A DNA stretch of 64,000 nucleotides from Synechococcus sp. CS-1329 (GCF_025128055.1 NZ_JAHLYS010000045.1:89215-153214), one strand, 5' to 3'; shown: positions 50,411 through 59,641, numbered from the stretch's first letter. The notes: a model not told the origin generated them from the sequence alone. Translations and numbers: made by a program.

Positions 50411-51001
50411 ATGGCCGAGGAGCAGCTGCAGGCCTTCCTCGAGAAAGTGCGCCAGCTCAACGCCTTCGTGGCCCAGAGCGAGGCGCAGTCGGAGCTGCGT
50501 GCGGCCCTCGCCGCCTGCTCCAGTCACCACCAGGTGGTGGCCCTGGCCCGGGCCCAGGGCTATGACATCGGCAAGCGCTGGGGCGAACCCATCGCAGCGG
50601 CACAACCGGGGCCGAGCGCGGGACCCGGAAACCTGCTGGACAGCCCCTGCCCGCCGGCGGGGGAGGAGCGGCTGGACCTGCTGCTGCAGAGCCCTGGCCT
50701 GCGCCTGGAGCGGATTCACTCCTGCGCCCACAGCACAACCAGCGGCCTGTGGTACGACCAGCCGCAGAGCGAATGGGTGCTGCTGCTGCGCGGCAGTGCC
50801 CGCCTGCGCTTCGAGGACGAAGCTCAGGCTCGGGAGCTGTCCATGGGCGACAGCCTGTTGATCGCCCCCCGACGCCGCCACCGGGTGGTGGCTACTGATC
50901 CGGATCCCGGAACACTTTGGCTCGCCCTCTTCTGGACACCTTCTCCATCAGGGTGGAGGAACGCACCAGCCAGTACCCCGCCGACAGGCTCACCACCGTG
51001 A
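50411..51001 (+). CDS. Nif11-domain/cupin-domain fusion protein
   Basis: The 196-residue protein joins two domains. Residues 1-~60 are a Nif11-like leader domain (MAEEQLQAFLEKVRQLNAFV, AALAACSSHHQVVALARAQGYDIG). Residues ~80-175 are a cupin barrel (GLRLERIHSCAHSTTSGLWYDQ, EWVLLLRGSARLRFEDEAQA, LSMGDSLLIAPRRRHRVVATD). Only some cupin metal His positions are kept. It is cotranscribed with a GNAT gene. Its C-terminus overlaps the convergent PsiE-like gene by 110 bp, so the last ~25 residues may be non-conserved. Confidence 0.85.
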   Translation: MAEEQLQAFLEKVRQLNAFVAQSEAQSELRAALAACSSHHQVVALARAQGYDIGKRWGEPIAAAQPGPSAGPGNLLDSPCPPAGEERLDLLLQSPGLRLERIHSCAHSTTSGLWYDQPQSEWVLLLRGSARLRFEDEAQARELSMGDSLLIAPRRRHRVVATDPDPGTLWLALFWTPSPSGWRNAPASTPPTGSPP

Positions 51002-51383
51002 TCCCCAGTCCCACCAGCAGCAGGGGTTTGTCCTCCGCACCCGGCTGGAGCACGATCACCTTCCGCGCCACGGCGGTGAGGGCGGTGAGCAGCACCAGCT
51101 CGATCTGCACCACGTGGTGGCGCAGGTAGGCGGTGACGTTCTGCAGCACCTCCAGGGCAATCAACACGGTGAGCACATCACCGAGGATTTTGATCAGATC
51201 GTTGCCCAGCCAACCGGTGCTGGGGTTGAAGAATTCCTGCCACACCTGAATGATCAGCTGGGTGGTGGCAGCGATCAGCACCACGCAGAGCAGGATGGAG
51301 AGCGCCTTGGCCAGCTGGCGCTCGAAGCGATCGACGAGAGCGAGGAACGCTTCGTCATCAAACAGGCCGGAGAAGCGGCTCAT
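50892..51383 (-). CDS. PsiE-like (phosphate-starvation-inducible E family) membrane protein
   Basis: The ~163-residue protein has four helices: LAKALSILLCVVLIAATTQLIIQVW, DVLTVLIALEVLQNVTAYLRHHVVQIELVLL, and a last pair ending in ITVVSLSAGYWLV. The RHHVVQIELVLLTALTAVARK segment is typical of PsiE proteins. The frame extends to 51488, but ATG 51383 overlaps the stop of the upstream secreted-protein gene. Function is not known beyond stress association. Confidence 0.8.
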   Translation of the reverse strand: MSRFSGLFDDEAFLALVDRFERQLAKALSILLCVVLIAATTQLIIQVWQEFFNPSTGWLGNDLIKILGDVLTVLIALEVLQNVTAYLRHHVVQIELVLLTALTAVARKVIVLQPGAEDKPLLLVGLGITVVSLSAGYWLVRSSTLMEKVSRRGRAKVFRDPDQ

Positions 51384-51697
51384 CAATTGCTGAAGGGCTC
51401 GAAGCTGGGTCGGGCGGGGGTGTCGCCCGGTGGGTTCACCAGCTTGGTGCCGCAGGTGACCGAGCCATCGGTGGGATCGGTGACGCAATCAGTGGGCTCC
51501 ACCTGGGTGGGAACTCCCACGCGACTGCCCGGGCCGAGGTTGTAACGCAGGCTCTGGGCCCGCAGCACCGATGGCACCAGTGCCAGAAGGGCGACAGCCA
51601 GCAGCAGCAGGTGCGCGGCTGAAGCTGAAATCAGGCCTGGGCTCGCCAGGGTCTTGGGGGTCGGGGGTGCCATGGAGGGCAGCGTGGCTCCTGCCAC
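51383..51697 (-). CDS. Small secreted protein of unknown function
   Basis: The 104-residue product has a signal peptide (SAAHLLLLAVALLALVPSVLRAQS) and a short mature part with two Cys (VEPTDCVTDPTDGSVTCGTK) that could form a disulfide. It sits in a same-strand run of small genes (52542 to 50892) with overlapping or near-overlapping ends. A second start at the ATG encoding MAPPTPK is possible. No family is recognised. Confidence 0.6.
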   Translation of the reverse strand: MAGATLPSMAPPTPKTLASPGLISASAAHLLLLAVALLALVPSVLRAQSLRYNLGPGSRVGVPTQVEPTDCVTDPTDGSVTCGTKLVNPPGDTPARPSFEPFSN

Positions 51698-51712
51698 TCT
51701 GCCTTCCGGCGG

Positions 51713-52105
51713 CTAAACGCGCCGGTCTTGTCGGATCTCCTCAAGGAGGAGATCCAGCTGACTCTGGGAAATCTCCTGGGTCCCGCTCGAATCGCCCATC
51801 TCCCCTGCGTCCTGTTGCCAGAGGTCCTCGATGCCGCAGAGCCGGGCGGCCAGCGCACTGAGGCCGCCCTGGGCGTGCAGTTGTTGGAGGGTGTCCAGCA
51901 AGACCGGCATGCGGATCGACTCAGCCCGCAGGGCCCGGCGCAGGTCGGCCTGGGTACGCCCCTGGTGACGCAACCAGTCTTTGAGGAAGGTCTGCAGATC
52001 CTCCAGCTGCTCCCCGTTCAGGGGGGCTCGGCTGGCAGCAGGATCTGCCGGAGAGATTCCGGCAGACGAGGCGTGGATTGACGAAGTGCTGTGATCTGGC
52101 ATCAA
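51713..52105 (-). CDS. Conserved hypothetical protein, helical
   Basis: The 130-residue soluble protein has a low-complexity Ser/Ala-rich N-terminus, then a helical domain: LQTFLKDWLRHQGRTQADLRRALRAES, RMPVLLDTLQQLHAQGG, and an acidic C-terminal helix. The middle looks like a helix-turn-helix DNA-binding motif, but this is not certain. It overlaps the DUF1232 gene by four bases and is probably cotranscribed with it. Confidence 0.6.
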   Translation of the reverse strand: MMPDHSTSSIHASSAGISPADPAASRAPLNGEQLEDLQTFLKDWLRHQGRTQADLRRALRAESIRMPVLLDTLQQLHAQGGLSALAARLCGIEDLWQQDAGEMGDSSGTQEISQSQLDLLLEEIRQDRRV

Positions 52106-52542
52106 CGGCCGGGAGGGAACCAGCGATCCAGCTTGCGCCGGGCCCTGGAGCGGATGTCTGGAGTCAGATGGCGCCCCGTCAAACCGAGCAGTGCCGTGAG
52201 CGCCACCAGATCATCGCTGAAGCCAGCGGCAGGGATGAAATCGGGGATGAGATCAAAGGGCAGCAGCAGGTAGGTGAGGGCGGCAAGCATGGTCAGCCGC
52301 ACCTGGTTGGGGGTGCTGCCATCCAGCAGCAGTTCCAGACACTCCAGCGCTGGCAGGGCGATGGCACGGCCGGCTTTGCGCAGCAGCCGCTGCAGGATCC
52401 CTTCGTCGATGACGGTGCTCTCCAGCACTTCGGTCTCAACGGTGGTCTGATCTCCAGTGTCTGAGCCCCCCCCAGACGACGATCCATCGGAGAAGTCTGA
52501 AAGGCTGGCGTCGGTTGGGGCCATGGCTCGCTTGGGGAGCAT
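52102..52542 (-). CDS. DUF1232 (YkvA-like) membrane protein
   Basis: The 146-residue protein has an acidic Ser/Gly-rich N-terminal ~40 residues and the DUF1232 core: VRLTMLAALTYLLLPFDLIPDFIPAAGFSDDLVALTALLGL. The PxDLIPDFIPxxGFxDD pattern is the family hallmark. The membrane role of this family is unknown. It heads the small-gene run on the minus strand. Confidence 0.88.
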   Translation of the reverse strand: MLPKRAMAPTDASLSDFSDGSSSGGGSDTGDQTTVETEVLESTVIDEGILQRLLRKAGRAIALPALECLELLLDGSTPNQVRLTMLAALTYLLLPFDLIPDFIPAAGFSDDLVALTALLGLTGRHLTPDIRSRARRKLDRWFPPGR

Positions 52543-52619
52543 CGGACAATGACATCATCATCAACCGGCCCTGAGCAGACAAGGAGGATTTCAGGCCAAT
52601 TTCGTGCGGTGATCCGCTC

Positions 52620-53543
52620 CTAGATCACCTCCACAAGGCCGCTCTGAACACCGGCCTTGCGCAACTTACGCAGGGCCCGCTGCACCACCTGGCGGCAATA
52701 TTCGCGACTGCAACCCAGCTGGCGGGCCACCTCCGCCAGGGTGCGCCATTCGTGGCTGCCATCGAGCCCGAAGCGCAACATCACCACCGTGCGCTCACGG
52801 GGGGTGAGGCTCGAGGCCTCAAGCAAGGTCCAGACCGAAGCGTTGCGCTCAGCCAGCTCGGCCCGCTCCATCGGCGGCAGTTCATCGCTGGGCAGCACAT
52901 CCACCAGTTGCGAGGCATCCGACTTCGAGTTGACCGCTCCCTGCAGGCTGACCGTGATGCTGCGCAGTTCACAGGAGAGCAGATCTTCCACCTCCTTGAG
53001 CGGCAGATCCATGCTGACAGCCAGCTCCCTCGGCGAAGCGCTCTGGCCGTTGGCCTGCAGCAGCCGTGCCTTGGCGGCGCGCAGTTTCGTGAGCTTTTCG
53101 TTCACGTTCACCGGGATGCGAATCGTGCGGCTCTGGGTGGAGAGGGCGCGGTTCAGGCCCTGGCGGATCCACCAGTAGGCATAGGTGCTGAAACGATGAC
53201 CACGGGTGGGGTCGTACTTCTCAACGGCACGCACCAGACCCAGGCTTCCCTCCTGGATCAGATCGAGCAGATCCAGACCCTTGCCCTGATAGCGCTTGGC
53301 CAGATTCACCACCAGGCGCAGATTGGCTGTGATCATCTGATCCTTGGCCCGCTCACCCGTGCGGATGGTGCGGCGCTCCCCCTCGCTGTAATCACAGGCA
53401 GCGCCGCTGCCTCCCGCCTGGGCGCAGCGTTCGTTGAGCGCAATCATCGCCTGAACTTTGCGCCCAAGGGTGAGCTCTTGGTTTGGGGTAAGAAGTTGAT
53501 GACGGCCGATCTCTCCGAGAAAGGCACTCAACGAACTGGCCAT
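52620..53543 (-). CDS. RNA polymerase group 2 sigma factor (RpoD-like)
   Basis: The ~307-residue sigma factor has region 1.2 ([21 protein letters not shown]), region 2 ([53 protein letters not shown]) with the -10-binding aromatics, region 3, and region 4 ([40 protein letters not shown]). Region 1.1 is missing, as in non-essential group 2 factors. ATG 53543 is taken; the longer frame to 53756 lacks sigma similarity. It is divergent from the DUF2214 gene. Confidence 0.93.
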   Translation of the reverse strand: MASSLSAFLGEIGRHQLLTPNQELTLGRKVQAMIALNERCAQAGGSGAACDYSEGERRTIRTGERAKDQMITANLRLVVNLAKRYQGKGLDLLDLIQEGSLGLVRAVEKYDPTRGHRFSTYAYWWIRQGLNRALSTQSRTIRIPVNVNEKLTKLRAAKARLLQANGQSASPRELAVSMDLPLKEVEDLLSCELRSITVSLQGAVNSKSDASQLVDVLPSDELPPMERAELAERNASVWTLLEASSLTPRERTVVMLRFGLDGSHEWRTLAEVARQLGCSREYCRQVVQRALRKLRKAGVQSGLVEVI

Positions 53544-53754
53544 GTTCCACCCCGAGGCTTTGTTGAATCTAGAGCGAAAGTTCTTTTCGCCCTGAATCAC
53601 CAGAAAGGTTTCCAACTTCCAACTTGCTTCGGTATTCAGCACTGATGGGGACTGGGCGTCAAGGGCATGCCGCCGCTGCGATCCGCGCCACCGGCGACTC
53701 GGCTTCACCCCTCGCTCGCTACTGTCGTTTCTCTGATCGAGCAAGGCCCTGGCC

Positions 53755-54261
53755 ATGACAGCCCTGGTTCATCTGCCTGCCGCCCTGGTGCTGCCCACCG
53801 GCGTGCTGCCCAGTGCCGCTGTGGCCTACGTCCACTACCTCAGTTTCATGGTCTGTTTCGGCGCCCTGGTGCTGGAGCGCCGCCTGATCCGGCCCGATCC
53901 CGATCGCTCGGTGGCCATCACCATGGTGATCACCGACATCGTCTATGGGATCGCGGCTCTGCTGGTGTTGCTCAGCGGCATCCTGCGGGTGCTGCACTAC
54001 GGCCAGGGCAGCAGCTTCTACACCGAAAATCCGCTGTTCTGGTGGAAGGTGGGCGTGTACCTCACGGTGGGTGCCCTCTCGCTCTATCCCACGGTCACCT
54101 ACATCCTCTGGGCCCTGCCGCTGCGCCGGGGCGAGCTGCCCAAGGTGAGCCAGAGCCTGGCCACACGCCTGGGCTGGATCCTCAACATCGAGCTGGTGGG
54201 CTTCGCCACCATCCCCCTGCTGGCCACCCTGATGGCCCGCGGTGTCGGGCTGCCGGGCTGA
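53755..54261 (+). CDS. DUF2214 family membrane protein
   Basis: The 168-residue protein has four hydrophobic helices and DUF2214 features: [80 protein letters not shown]. Conserved His and Arg in the first helices suggest possible heme binding, but this is speculative. It is followed by the protease gene after 9 bp. Confidence 0.85.
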   Translation: MTALVHLPAALVLPTGVLPSAAVAYVHYLSFMVCFGALVLERRLIRPDPDRSVAITMVITDIVYGIAALLVLLSGILRVLHYGQGSSFYTENPLFWWKVGVYLTVGALSLYPTVTYILWALPLRRGELPKVSQSLATRLGWILNIELVGFATIPLLATLMARGVGLPG

Positions 54262-54270
54262 GGGGGGCGC

Positions 54271-55020
54271 GTGCCCAGTTCCTCCACCATTCGGAGCCTG
54301 GCGCTGATCGCGCTGCTGCTGGCGGCTCCGCCGGTGAAAGGGGCCGCTGACGGGGCTGCTGCCGCTGCTGAGCTGAGCTGCCCCATCGCCACCTCCAGCC
54401 GCCCCCTCAGGCCGCAGCCCCCAGGTCCAGCCCTGGCAGCCCCGACAGCCCCGGCAGCAGCCTCAGGTCCTGACTACCGCCATCTGCTGGCGACCACACC
54501 CCTGGGCTGGCCCAGGCTCGATCGCTGGTGCGTCTGGGTGCAGCCCCTTGGGGAGCCCGGCCCCGGCCTTCGCTTTGAGCAGCGCTGGCAGCAGGCGGTC
54601 GATGGCGCCCTGGGCAGCTGGAGTTCAGAACTCAGCCTGGTGATGGTGAGCGATCCCGCCCGGGCCCAGATCCTGATCCAACGGCGACGGCCGCCACTCC
54701 TCGATGCCCAGGGCCGCCGACGGGCCAGCCATGGCCGCGCCCTGCTGGAACTGCGGGAGGTGGAGCGCCAGGGGAGCTGGCGTCCGGAGCCCCGGGTGAC
54801 GGTGCTGCTTAGCCCCGATCAGCGTCAAGAGGCCCTGCAGGCCACGGCGCTGCATGAGCTGGGCCATGCCATCGGCCTCTGGGGACACAGCGATGACCCC
54901 GGCGATGCCATGGCGGCGGTGCCCGGCGCCCAGCCGGTGCTCAGCCTCAGTGCCCGCGACCGGGCCACCGTGCGCTGGCTGTACCAACAACCCAGCCGCT
55001 TCGGCCAGCCGCCGCCCTAG
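54271..55020 (+). CDS. Matrixin-like zinc metalloprotease (peptidase M10A-type motif)
   Basis: The 249-residue secreted protein begins with a signal peptide (SLALIALLLAAPPVKGAA) and an Ala/Pro-rich stretch. Near residue 195 it carries the full zinc motif HELGHAIGLWGHS (HExxHxxGxxH), followed by the region expected to hold the Met-turn. It lacks a recognisable prodomain or hemopexin repeats. Small matrixin-like proteins of this kind occur in picocyanobacteria; the substrate is unknown. Start GTG 54271. Confidence 0.85.
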   Translation: MPSSSTIRSLALIALLLAAPPVKGAADGAAAAAELSCPIATSSRPLRPQPPGPALAAPTAPAAASGPDYRHLLATTPLGWPRLDRWCVWVQPLGEPGPGLRFEQRWQQAVDGALGSWSSELSLVMVSDPARAQILIQRRRPPLLDAQGRRRASHGRALLELREVERQGSWRPEPRVTVLLSPDQRQEALQATALHELGHAIGLWGHSDDPGDAMAAVPGAQPVLSLSARDRATVRWLYQQPSRFGQPPP

Positions 55021-55373
55021 GGCGTGCTGCGCTGGTGTTGGTGACCAGGAGAACGGGCCGGCTCCACCGTCAGCGGCACCGGCGGCGTGGCGGGTGCGTT
55101 CAGTTGCACCAGTCCATGGCCCTCGAGGCCGGCCCACCACACGCCCATGGTGGTGACCCCAGCGGTGAGCACCCCCATGTTCACCACCGCCGCCGACACC
55201 AGACCCATCGAGACGGCCCCCAGGCTGATCACCCCCATCGGCACCACGCCGATGGCCACCACGCCCATGGGGACGATCCCGATCGAGATGATCCCCAGGG
55301 GTGCGACGCCCGTGGCCAGCAGCGGCGGTCGGCCTCCGCAGTTGGCCGTGTTGTCCTGGGGCGAAGAAGGCAA
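55017..55373 (-). CDS. Glycine-repeat (hexapeptide-like) protein
   Basis: About 118 residues from a TTG at 55373. After CGGRPPLLATG comes a ~70-residue tract of near-regular repeats of the form G-[IV]-[IV]-[PS]-[ML]-G-[VI]-[VI] (for example VAPLGIISIGIVPMGVVAIG). The tract continues with degenerate copies and ends in a Pro-rich tail. The periodic Gly pattern could build a beta-helix or a membrane-associated stack. The longer frame to 55469 would overlap hisIE. Function unknown. Confidence 0.65.
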   Translation of the reverse strand: MPSSPQDNTANCGGRPPLLATGVAPLGIISIGIVPMGVVAIGVVPMGVISLGAVSMGLVSAAVVNMGVLTAGVTTMGVWWAGLEGHGLVQLNAPATPPVPLTVEPARSPGHQHQRSTP

Positions 55374-55411
55374 GGGGAGCGGGCCAAGGTGTTTCGACCC
55401 TATGCGCGGCC

Positions 55412-56110
55412 TCAGCGGCGCCGCGGAGCGCCACGGCGGGCGGCGAGCACCTCCAGCACCCGACGCCACTGGACTCCGTGCTGGGCCAGGGCCACCTGGA
55501 GGTGAAAGATCAGGTCGGCGGCTTCGCCGGCGATGGCGTCGGCCTCGTCGTCCTTGCAGGCCATCACGAACTCGGCACTCTCCTCACCGATCTTTTTGAG
55601 AATGCGGTTGTCACCCCCCTCCAGCAGGCGGTTGGTGTAGCTGCCCTCCACAGGGTGATCGCGACGGTCCTCGATCTGCCGAGCCAGTTCGGTGCAGGCA
55701 TCAGCCGGTGGGACGCCGGCAGCCGAAGCGCTGATCGCCTCGCCGCCGGCGGCTGTGAAGAAGCAGCTGCGCTGGCCCGTGTGGCAGGCCACATCGCCCA
55801 CCTGCTCCACCGTCAGCAGCAGCACGTCGCTGTCGCAGTCGTAGCGGAGCCCCCTGAGCCGCTGCAGATGGCCGCTGGTGGCGCCCTTGTGCCAGAGCTC
55901 GGCCCTGGAGCGGCTCCAGTAGTGCACCTCGCCCGTGGCCAGGGTCTGCTGGATCGACTCCCGGTTCATCCAGGCCAGCATCAGCACCGCCCCATCGAGC
56001 CAGTCCTGGGCGATGGCGGGGATCAGACCGGCCCCATCGAAGCGCAGCTGATCCAGCCAGGCGGCGGGATCGGCCCCGGTCGGGCTGGGGGGCTGAAATG
56101 ATGCCTCCAA
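55412..56110 (-). CDS. hisIE: Bifunctional phosphoribosyl-AMP cyclohydrolase / phosphoribosyl-ATP pyrophosphatase
   Basis: The ~232-residue protein performs steps two and three of histidine synthesis. Residues ~20-125 are His[72 protein letters not shown] with the zinc Cys/His set. Residues ~145-232 are His[26 protein letters not shown] and [17 protein letters not shown]. The frame is open to 56242; the TTG at 56110 is preferred because it avoids the divergent gene. Confidence 0.93.
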   Translation of the reverse strand: MEASFQPPSPTGADPAAWLDQLRFDGAGLIPAIAQDWLDGAVLMLAWMNRESIQQTLATGEVHYWSRSRAELWHKGATSGHLQRLRGLRYDCDSDVLLLTVEQVGDVACHTGQRSCFFTAAGGEAISASAAGVPPADACTELARQIEDRRDHPVEGSYTNRLLEGGDNRILKKIGEESAEFVMACKDDEADAIAGEAADLIFHLQVALAQHGVQWRRVLEVLAARRGAPRRR

Positions 56111-56128
56111 GGAAAGGGAGTCCGGCTG

Positions 56129-56620
56129 ATGCGATCCTCTCCCATCCCGGCGATGGCCCCGTTCACCTGCTCGAAACAGTTCAGCGGTTATCCCTGCTGC
56201 CACCGCCAGTGGCGGCACCGGGGCCACTGCCGCTTCGTGCACGGCTACAGCCGCAGCTTCACCTGCTGGTTCCGGGCCAGCCAGCTGGATGCCAACGGCT
56301 TCGTGGTGGACTTCTCAGGCCTCAAGCCACTGGAGGCCCAACTGGCCGGGCAGTTTGATCACACCTTCCTGGTCAACGCCGATGACCCGCTGCTGGAGCA
56401 GTGGCGCCACTTGCATGATCTGGGGGCTCTGGATCTGCGCGTGATGGCCAACGTGGGCATGGAGAGCAGCGCCGAGCTGGTCTGGGGCTGGGCCAACGAG
56501 CTGCTGCGCGAGCGCGACGCCGGCCGCAGCTGCTGCTGGAAGGTGGAGGCGCGCGAGAACGAACGCAACGCCGCCTGCTATGAGGCCAGCCCCAAGTGGT
56601 TTGCCCAGGGGGGATTGTGA
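56129..56620 (+). CDS. 6-pyruvoyl-tetrahydropterin synthase/QueD-family protein
   Basis: The 163-residue protein has a Cys/His-rich front ([27 protein letters not shown]) whose His residues would bind zinc, then [20 protein letters not shown], the FDHTFLV motif, and [19 protein letters not shown]. These match the PTPS/QueD fold, with HGYSRSF in place of the usual HGHNY. It may make a pterin or 7-deazaguanine precursor. Start ATG 56129 or 56153. It lies next to hisIE, divergently. Confidence 0.84.
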   Translation: MRSSPIPAMAPFTCSKQFSGYPCCHRQWRHRGHCRFVHGYSRSFTCWFRASQLDANGFVVDFSGLKPLEAQLAGQFDHTFLVNADDPLLEQWRHLHDLGALDLRVMANVGMESSAELVWGWANELLRERDAGRSCCWKVEARENERNAACYEASPKWFAQGGL

Positions 56621-57591
56621 TCGCGGTGGAGAGGCTGGCCACCACCTGGGCCCTGTTTCAGGCCCTGCTGGTGGAAGCCATGCCCTTCCTGTTGATCGGG
56701 GTGACCCTCTCCACCCTCGCCCGCTGGATCAGCCCCGGGGGGAAATGGGTGCGGGACCTGCCCGCCCACCCGCTGCTGGGACCCCTGAGCGGCGCGGCCC
56801 TGGGCTTTGCTCTGCCCGCCTGTGAGTGCGGCAACGTGCCCATGGCCCGGCATCTGCTGGTGAAGGGAGCCCCGATCGCCACTGCCCTGGGCTTTCTGTT
56901 CGCAGCACCGGTGCTCAATCCGATCGTGCTGGCCAGCACCTGGGCCGCCTTTCCCAATCAACCCTGGCTGCTGGCGGCACGGCCCCTGGGGGCCGTGCTG
57001 ATCGCGGTCTGCCTGGCCACGCTGCTGCGGCTTCTGCCCGAGCACGAACTGCTGCAGCCGGCCCTGCTGGAGGAGCGGCGGTTGAGTCAACCCCTGGCGG
57101 AGGTGACGCTGCTGGAGCGTCGCAGTGGCCTGATCGGAGTGTCGGCGGACACTGCCGTTCCCACCCTGGAGGGATCCAGCCGTCGTCCCCCCCTGGGCCA
57201 GGTGCTCTCCCACGGCGGCAGCGAGTTTCTGGAGCTGGCCCTGCTGCTGGTGATGGGTTGCGCGATCGCCGCGCTGGTCCAGACCGTGGTGCCGCGCCAG
57301 TGGCTGATCGCCGTCGGCGGCACCCCCACCCTCTCGATCCTGAGCCTGATGCTGCTCAGCCTGGTGGTGTCGGTGTGCTCCAGCGTGGATGCCTTTCTGG
57401 CCCTGGGTTTCGCCGCTCAGGTCACCCCCGGGGCGGTGCTGGCCTTCCTGCTGCTGGGGCCGGTGATGGACCTCAAGCTGGTGGGGCTGTTCAGCATCCT
57501 GTTGCGGCCACGCGCCATCCTGCTCACGGCGGGGGCGGCGTCCCTGGTGGTGTTACTGATCGGACAATGGGTCAATCTGCTTTTGCTCTGA
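56617..57591 (+). CDS. DUF318 (UPF0718) permease
   Basis: A GTG at 56617 overlaps the stop of the PTPS-family gene (GTGA). The ~324-residue protein has eight hydrophobic helices with the family's paired motifs FALPACECGNVPMARHLLVKG and GFLFAAPVLNPIVLASTW, and in the second half SVCSSVDAFLALGF and GPVMDLKLVGLF. Permeases of this family pair with DUF1980 proteins; zinc or other metal transport has been suggested. Location beside the znu genes agrees. Confidence 0.85.
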   Translation: MIAVERLATTWALFQALLVEAMPFLLIGVTLSTLARWISPGGKWVRDLPAHPLLGPLSGAALGFALPACECGNVPMARHLLVKGAPIATALGFLFAAPVLNPIVLASTWAAFPNQPWLLAARPLGAVLIAVCLATLLRLLPEHELLQPALLEERRLSQPLAEVTLLERRSGLIGVSADTAVPTLEGSSRRPPLGQVLSHGGSEFLELALLLVMGCAIAALVQTVVPRQWLIAVGGTPTLSILSLMLLSLVVSVCSSVDAFLALGFAAQVTPGAVLAFLLLGPVMDLKLVGLFSILLRPRAILLTAGAASLVVLLIGQWVNLLLL

Positions 57592-58262
57592 GCCCTGGCC
57601 GGCTCAAGGCCCTGGCCCTGGCGCTGTGGGGCGTCGCGCTGCTGCAGAGCGCCCTGAGCGGACGCCTTGATCTGCTGCTGCGGGCCGTGTTCCATCCGCT
57701 GGTATGGGGCAGCGGGATCCTGCTGCTGCTGCTGGCCGCGGTGGAGATCAGCGGCCGCTGGCGTGATGGCAGCCGCAGCAGCGGCCGCTGGACGTCGCTG
57801 CTGAGCATCGGCGCGGCCCTGGCGGTGCTGGCCCTTCCCCCCAGGCCGTCCTTCGCCGATCTGGCCGCCAACCGCCAGGCCAACCTGCTGGAGGAGCCGG
57901 GCCTGAGCTTCGTGCTCCCCCCCGCCCAGCGCAGCCTCACCGACTGGGTGCGCTTGCTACGCAGCGAACCGGATCCCCGGCTCTACGCGGGAGATGCGGT
58001 GCGCATCAGCGGTTTCGTTCTGCCCATGCCCGGCGAGGAGCCGCATCTGGCTCGCCTGCTGGTGCGCTGCTGCCTGGTGGATGCCGTGCCGGTGGGGCTG
58101 CCGGTGCGCTGGCCCGCCGGCGAGCCCCAACCACGGGCCGACCAGTGGCTGCGCCTGGAGGGGGTGATGGTGAGCGAAACGGTGGGCGAGCGCCAGCGCA
58201 GCGTGGTGGAAGCCAGGCTTGTGGAGCCGATCCCCAGGCCCCGCCAGCCGCTGGAGCCATGA
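57567..58262 (+). CDS. DUF1980/TIGR03943-type permease partner
   Basis: The ~231-residue protein overlaps the DUF318 permease gene by 25 bp. Two membrane helices (ALALALWGVALLQSALSGRLD, HPLVWGSGILLLLLAAVEISG) precede a periplasmic domain with VRISGFVLPMPGEEPHLARLLVRCC, VPVGLPVRWP and QWLRLEGVM. This domain organisation matches the YcgQ-type partner of DUF318 permeases. Joint function in metal handling is inferred. Confidence 0.82.
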   Translation: MGQSAFALSPGRLKALALALWGVALLQSALSGRLDLLLRAVFHPLVWGSGILLLLLAAVEISGRWRDGSRSSGRWTSLLSIGAALAVLALPPRPSFADLAANRQANLLEEPGLSFVLPPAQRSLTDWVRLLRSEPDPRLYAGDAVRISGFVLPMPGEEPHLARLLVRCCLVDAVPVGLPVRWPAGEPQPRADQWLRLEGVMVSETVGERQRSVVEARLVEPIPRPRQPLEP

Positions 58263-59641
58263 GCAGGTCTCCGCTGCGTTGGTGGCGCCGGCAGAAGCGC
58301 CTGAGGTTGATGCTGATCGCCGCTGCGGCCGTGGCCCTGCTGCAGCAGCAAGTGCTCTGGCACCGGCCCCCACGCCTGCTGGAGCTGCGCCAGGCCAGCG
58401 CCAGTTCCGGGCCAGCGGCCCTGAGCCTGCGCTTCAGCCGGCCGATGCAGCCGTCCAGCGTGGCCTCGGACAGCCAGTTGCAACCGACTCTGCCCTTCAG
58501 CATCCAGGGGGAGGGCAATCCGCTGTTGCTGTTGCCCGCCGTCGGCTCCCGCATTGAAGAGCCCCTGCAGTTGCGACTGGAGGGGCGCGACCAGCGGGGG
58601 CTGGCCCTGCCCCCCCAGCGCTGGTTCTGGGATCCCCGCCCCGACCTGCTGGCCGTGGTGCCCGTGCCCGGAGGCGAACAGGTGCGACTGCGCACAGCCG
58701 GGGGGGTCTGGCGGCCCCTCACCCCCGTATGGTCCGCCATCCCCCAGACCGTGGCCCTCGGTGATGGCTCGGGTCTTGGCGTGGTCAGCCGCGACCTGCA
58801 GGGGGGCCATCGGGTCTGGAAGCTGGACCTGAAGCGCCGGCACCTGGCCCAACGCTCCAGCGAACTGGCTCCAGCCCAGGTCGAGGCCCTCGAACCCTTC
58901 AGTTCCGAGACCTTCGTTTTCGCCAATCTGAGCAGCAACACCAGTGGCGATCTGCTGGTGCAGGCGGCCGCCCAGACCCCGGGCCGCGAGCTCCCCCAGG
59001 AGGAGGTGGTGCTGTGGGAGCGCAACGGCAGCCGTCGCCGTCTGGAGCTGGATCCGCGCGGACCGATTGCCCTGGTGCCCCAGGGAGGAGCCCTGGTGGT
59101 GCCCGAGGCCGATGGTCTGGCGCTGAGGAGCTTGCCGCCACTGCCGGAGCGCCGCCAGCTGCTGCCAGGCAGCCGCGATCTGAGCAGTTTCTGCCCGGTG
59201 GCGGGCCGGGCCCTGCTCAGCCGCCACTGGCCCGACTTCCGCCGCTCCCTGGAGCTGGTGGAGCCGGCGCAGGCGCCCAGAACCCTCTGGCTGGGTTCGG
59301 AAGCCCTGCTCGCCAGTGCCTGCTCCAGGGGAGGCGAGCGGGTCTGGGCGCTGCTGCTGGATGGAATCGAGCGACCCGAACTGACCGTGCTGGCCCTCAG
59401 CCGCGGGGGGGGCGAACGGCGGCAGCGGCTGGAGGGCTGGGAACTGGAGCCGGGCACCGGCCTGAGCTACGACCCCACCACCGACCGTTTGCTGCTGGCC
59501 CTGCGGCCGCTGCAGCCGGCCGCAGGGCTGCCGGGCCGGCCCCCCGTGGAGTCGAGGGCGGCACTGATCGATGCCACCAGCCTGGAGCTGACCCTGCTCC
59601 AGGGGCCGGTGCGGCAGGTGAGCTGGCTCTCACCGGGCTGA
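58259..59641 (+). CDS. Conserved hypothetical membrane-anchored protein
   Basis: The ~460-residue protein has one N-terminal anchor (RLRLMLIAAAAVALLQQQVLW) and a long periplasmic part rich in beta strands and Trp/Pro, probably a propeller (WKLDLKRRHLAQ, FVFANLSSNTSGDLLVQ, RALLSRHWPDFRRSLELV). It starts at ATG 58259 overlapping the DUF1980 stop (ATGA), so it is the third gene of that operon. No family is recognised. Its end overlaps znuB by 12 bp. Confidence 0.7.
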   Translation: MSRSPLRWWRRQKRLRLMLIAAAAVALLQQQVLWHRPPRLLELRQASASSGPAALSLRFSRPMQPSSVASDSQLQPTLPFSIQGEGNPLLLLPAVGSRIEEPLQLRLEGRDQRGLALPPQRWFWDPRPDLLAVVPVPGGEQVRLRTAGGVWRPLTPVWSAIPQTVALGDGSGLGVVSRDLQGGHRVWKLDLKRRHLAQRSSELAPAQVEALEPFSSETFVFANLSSNTSGDLLVQAAAQTPGRELPQEEVVLWERNGSRRRLELDPRGPIALVPQGGALVVPEADGLALRSLPPLPERRQLLPGSRDLSSFCPVAGRALLSRHWPDFRRSLELVEPAQAPRTLWLGSEALLASACSRGGERVWALLLDGIERPELTVLALSRGGGERRQRLEGWELEPGTGLSYDPTTDRLLLALRPLQPAAGLPGRPPVESRAALIDATSLELTLLQGPVRQVSWLSPG

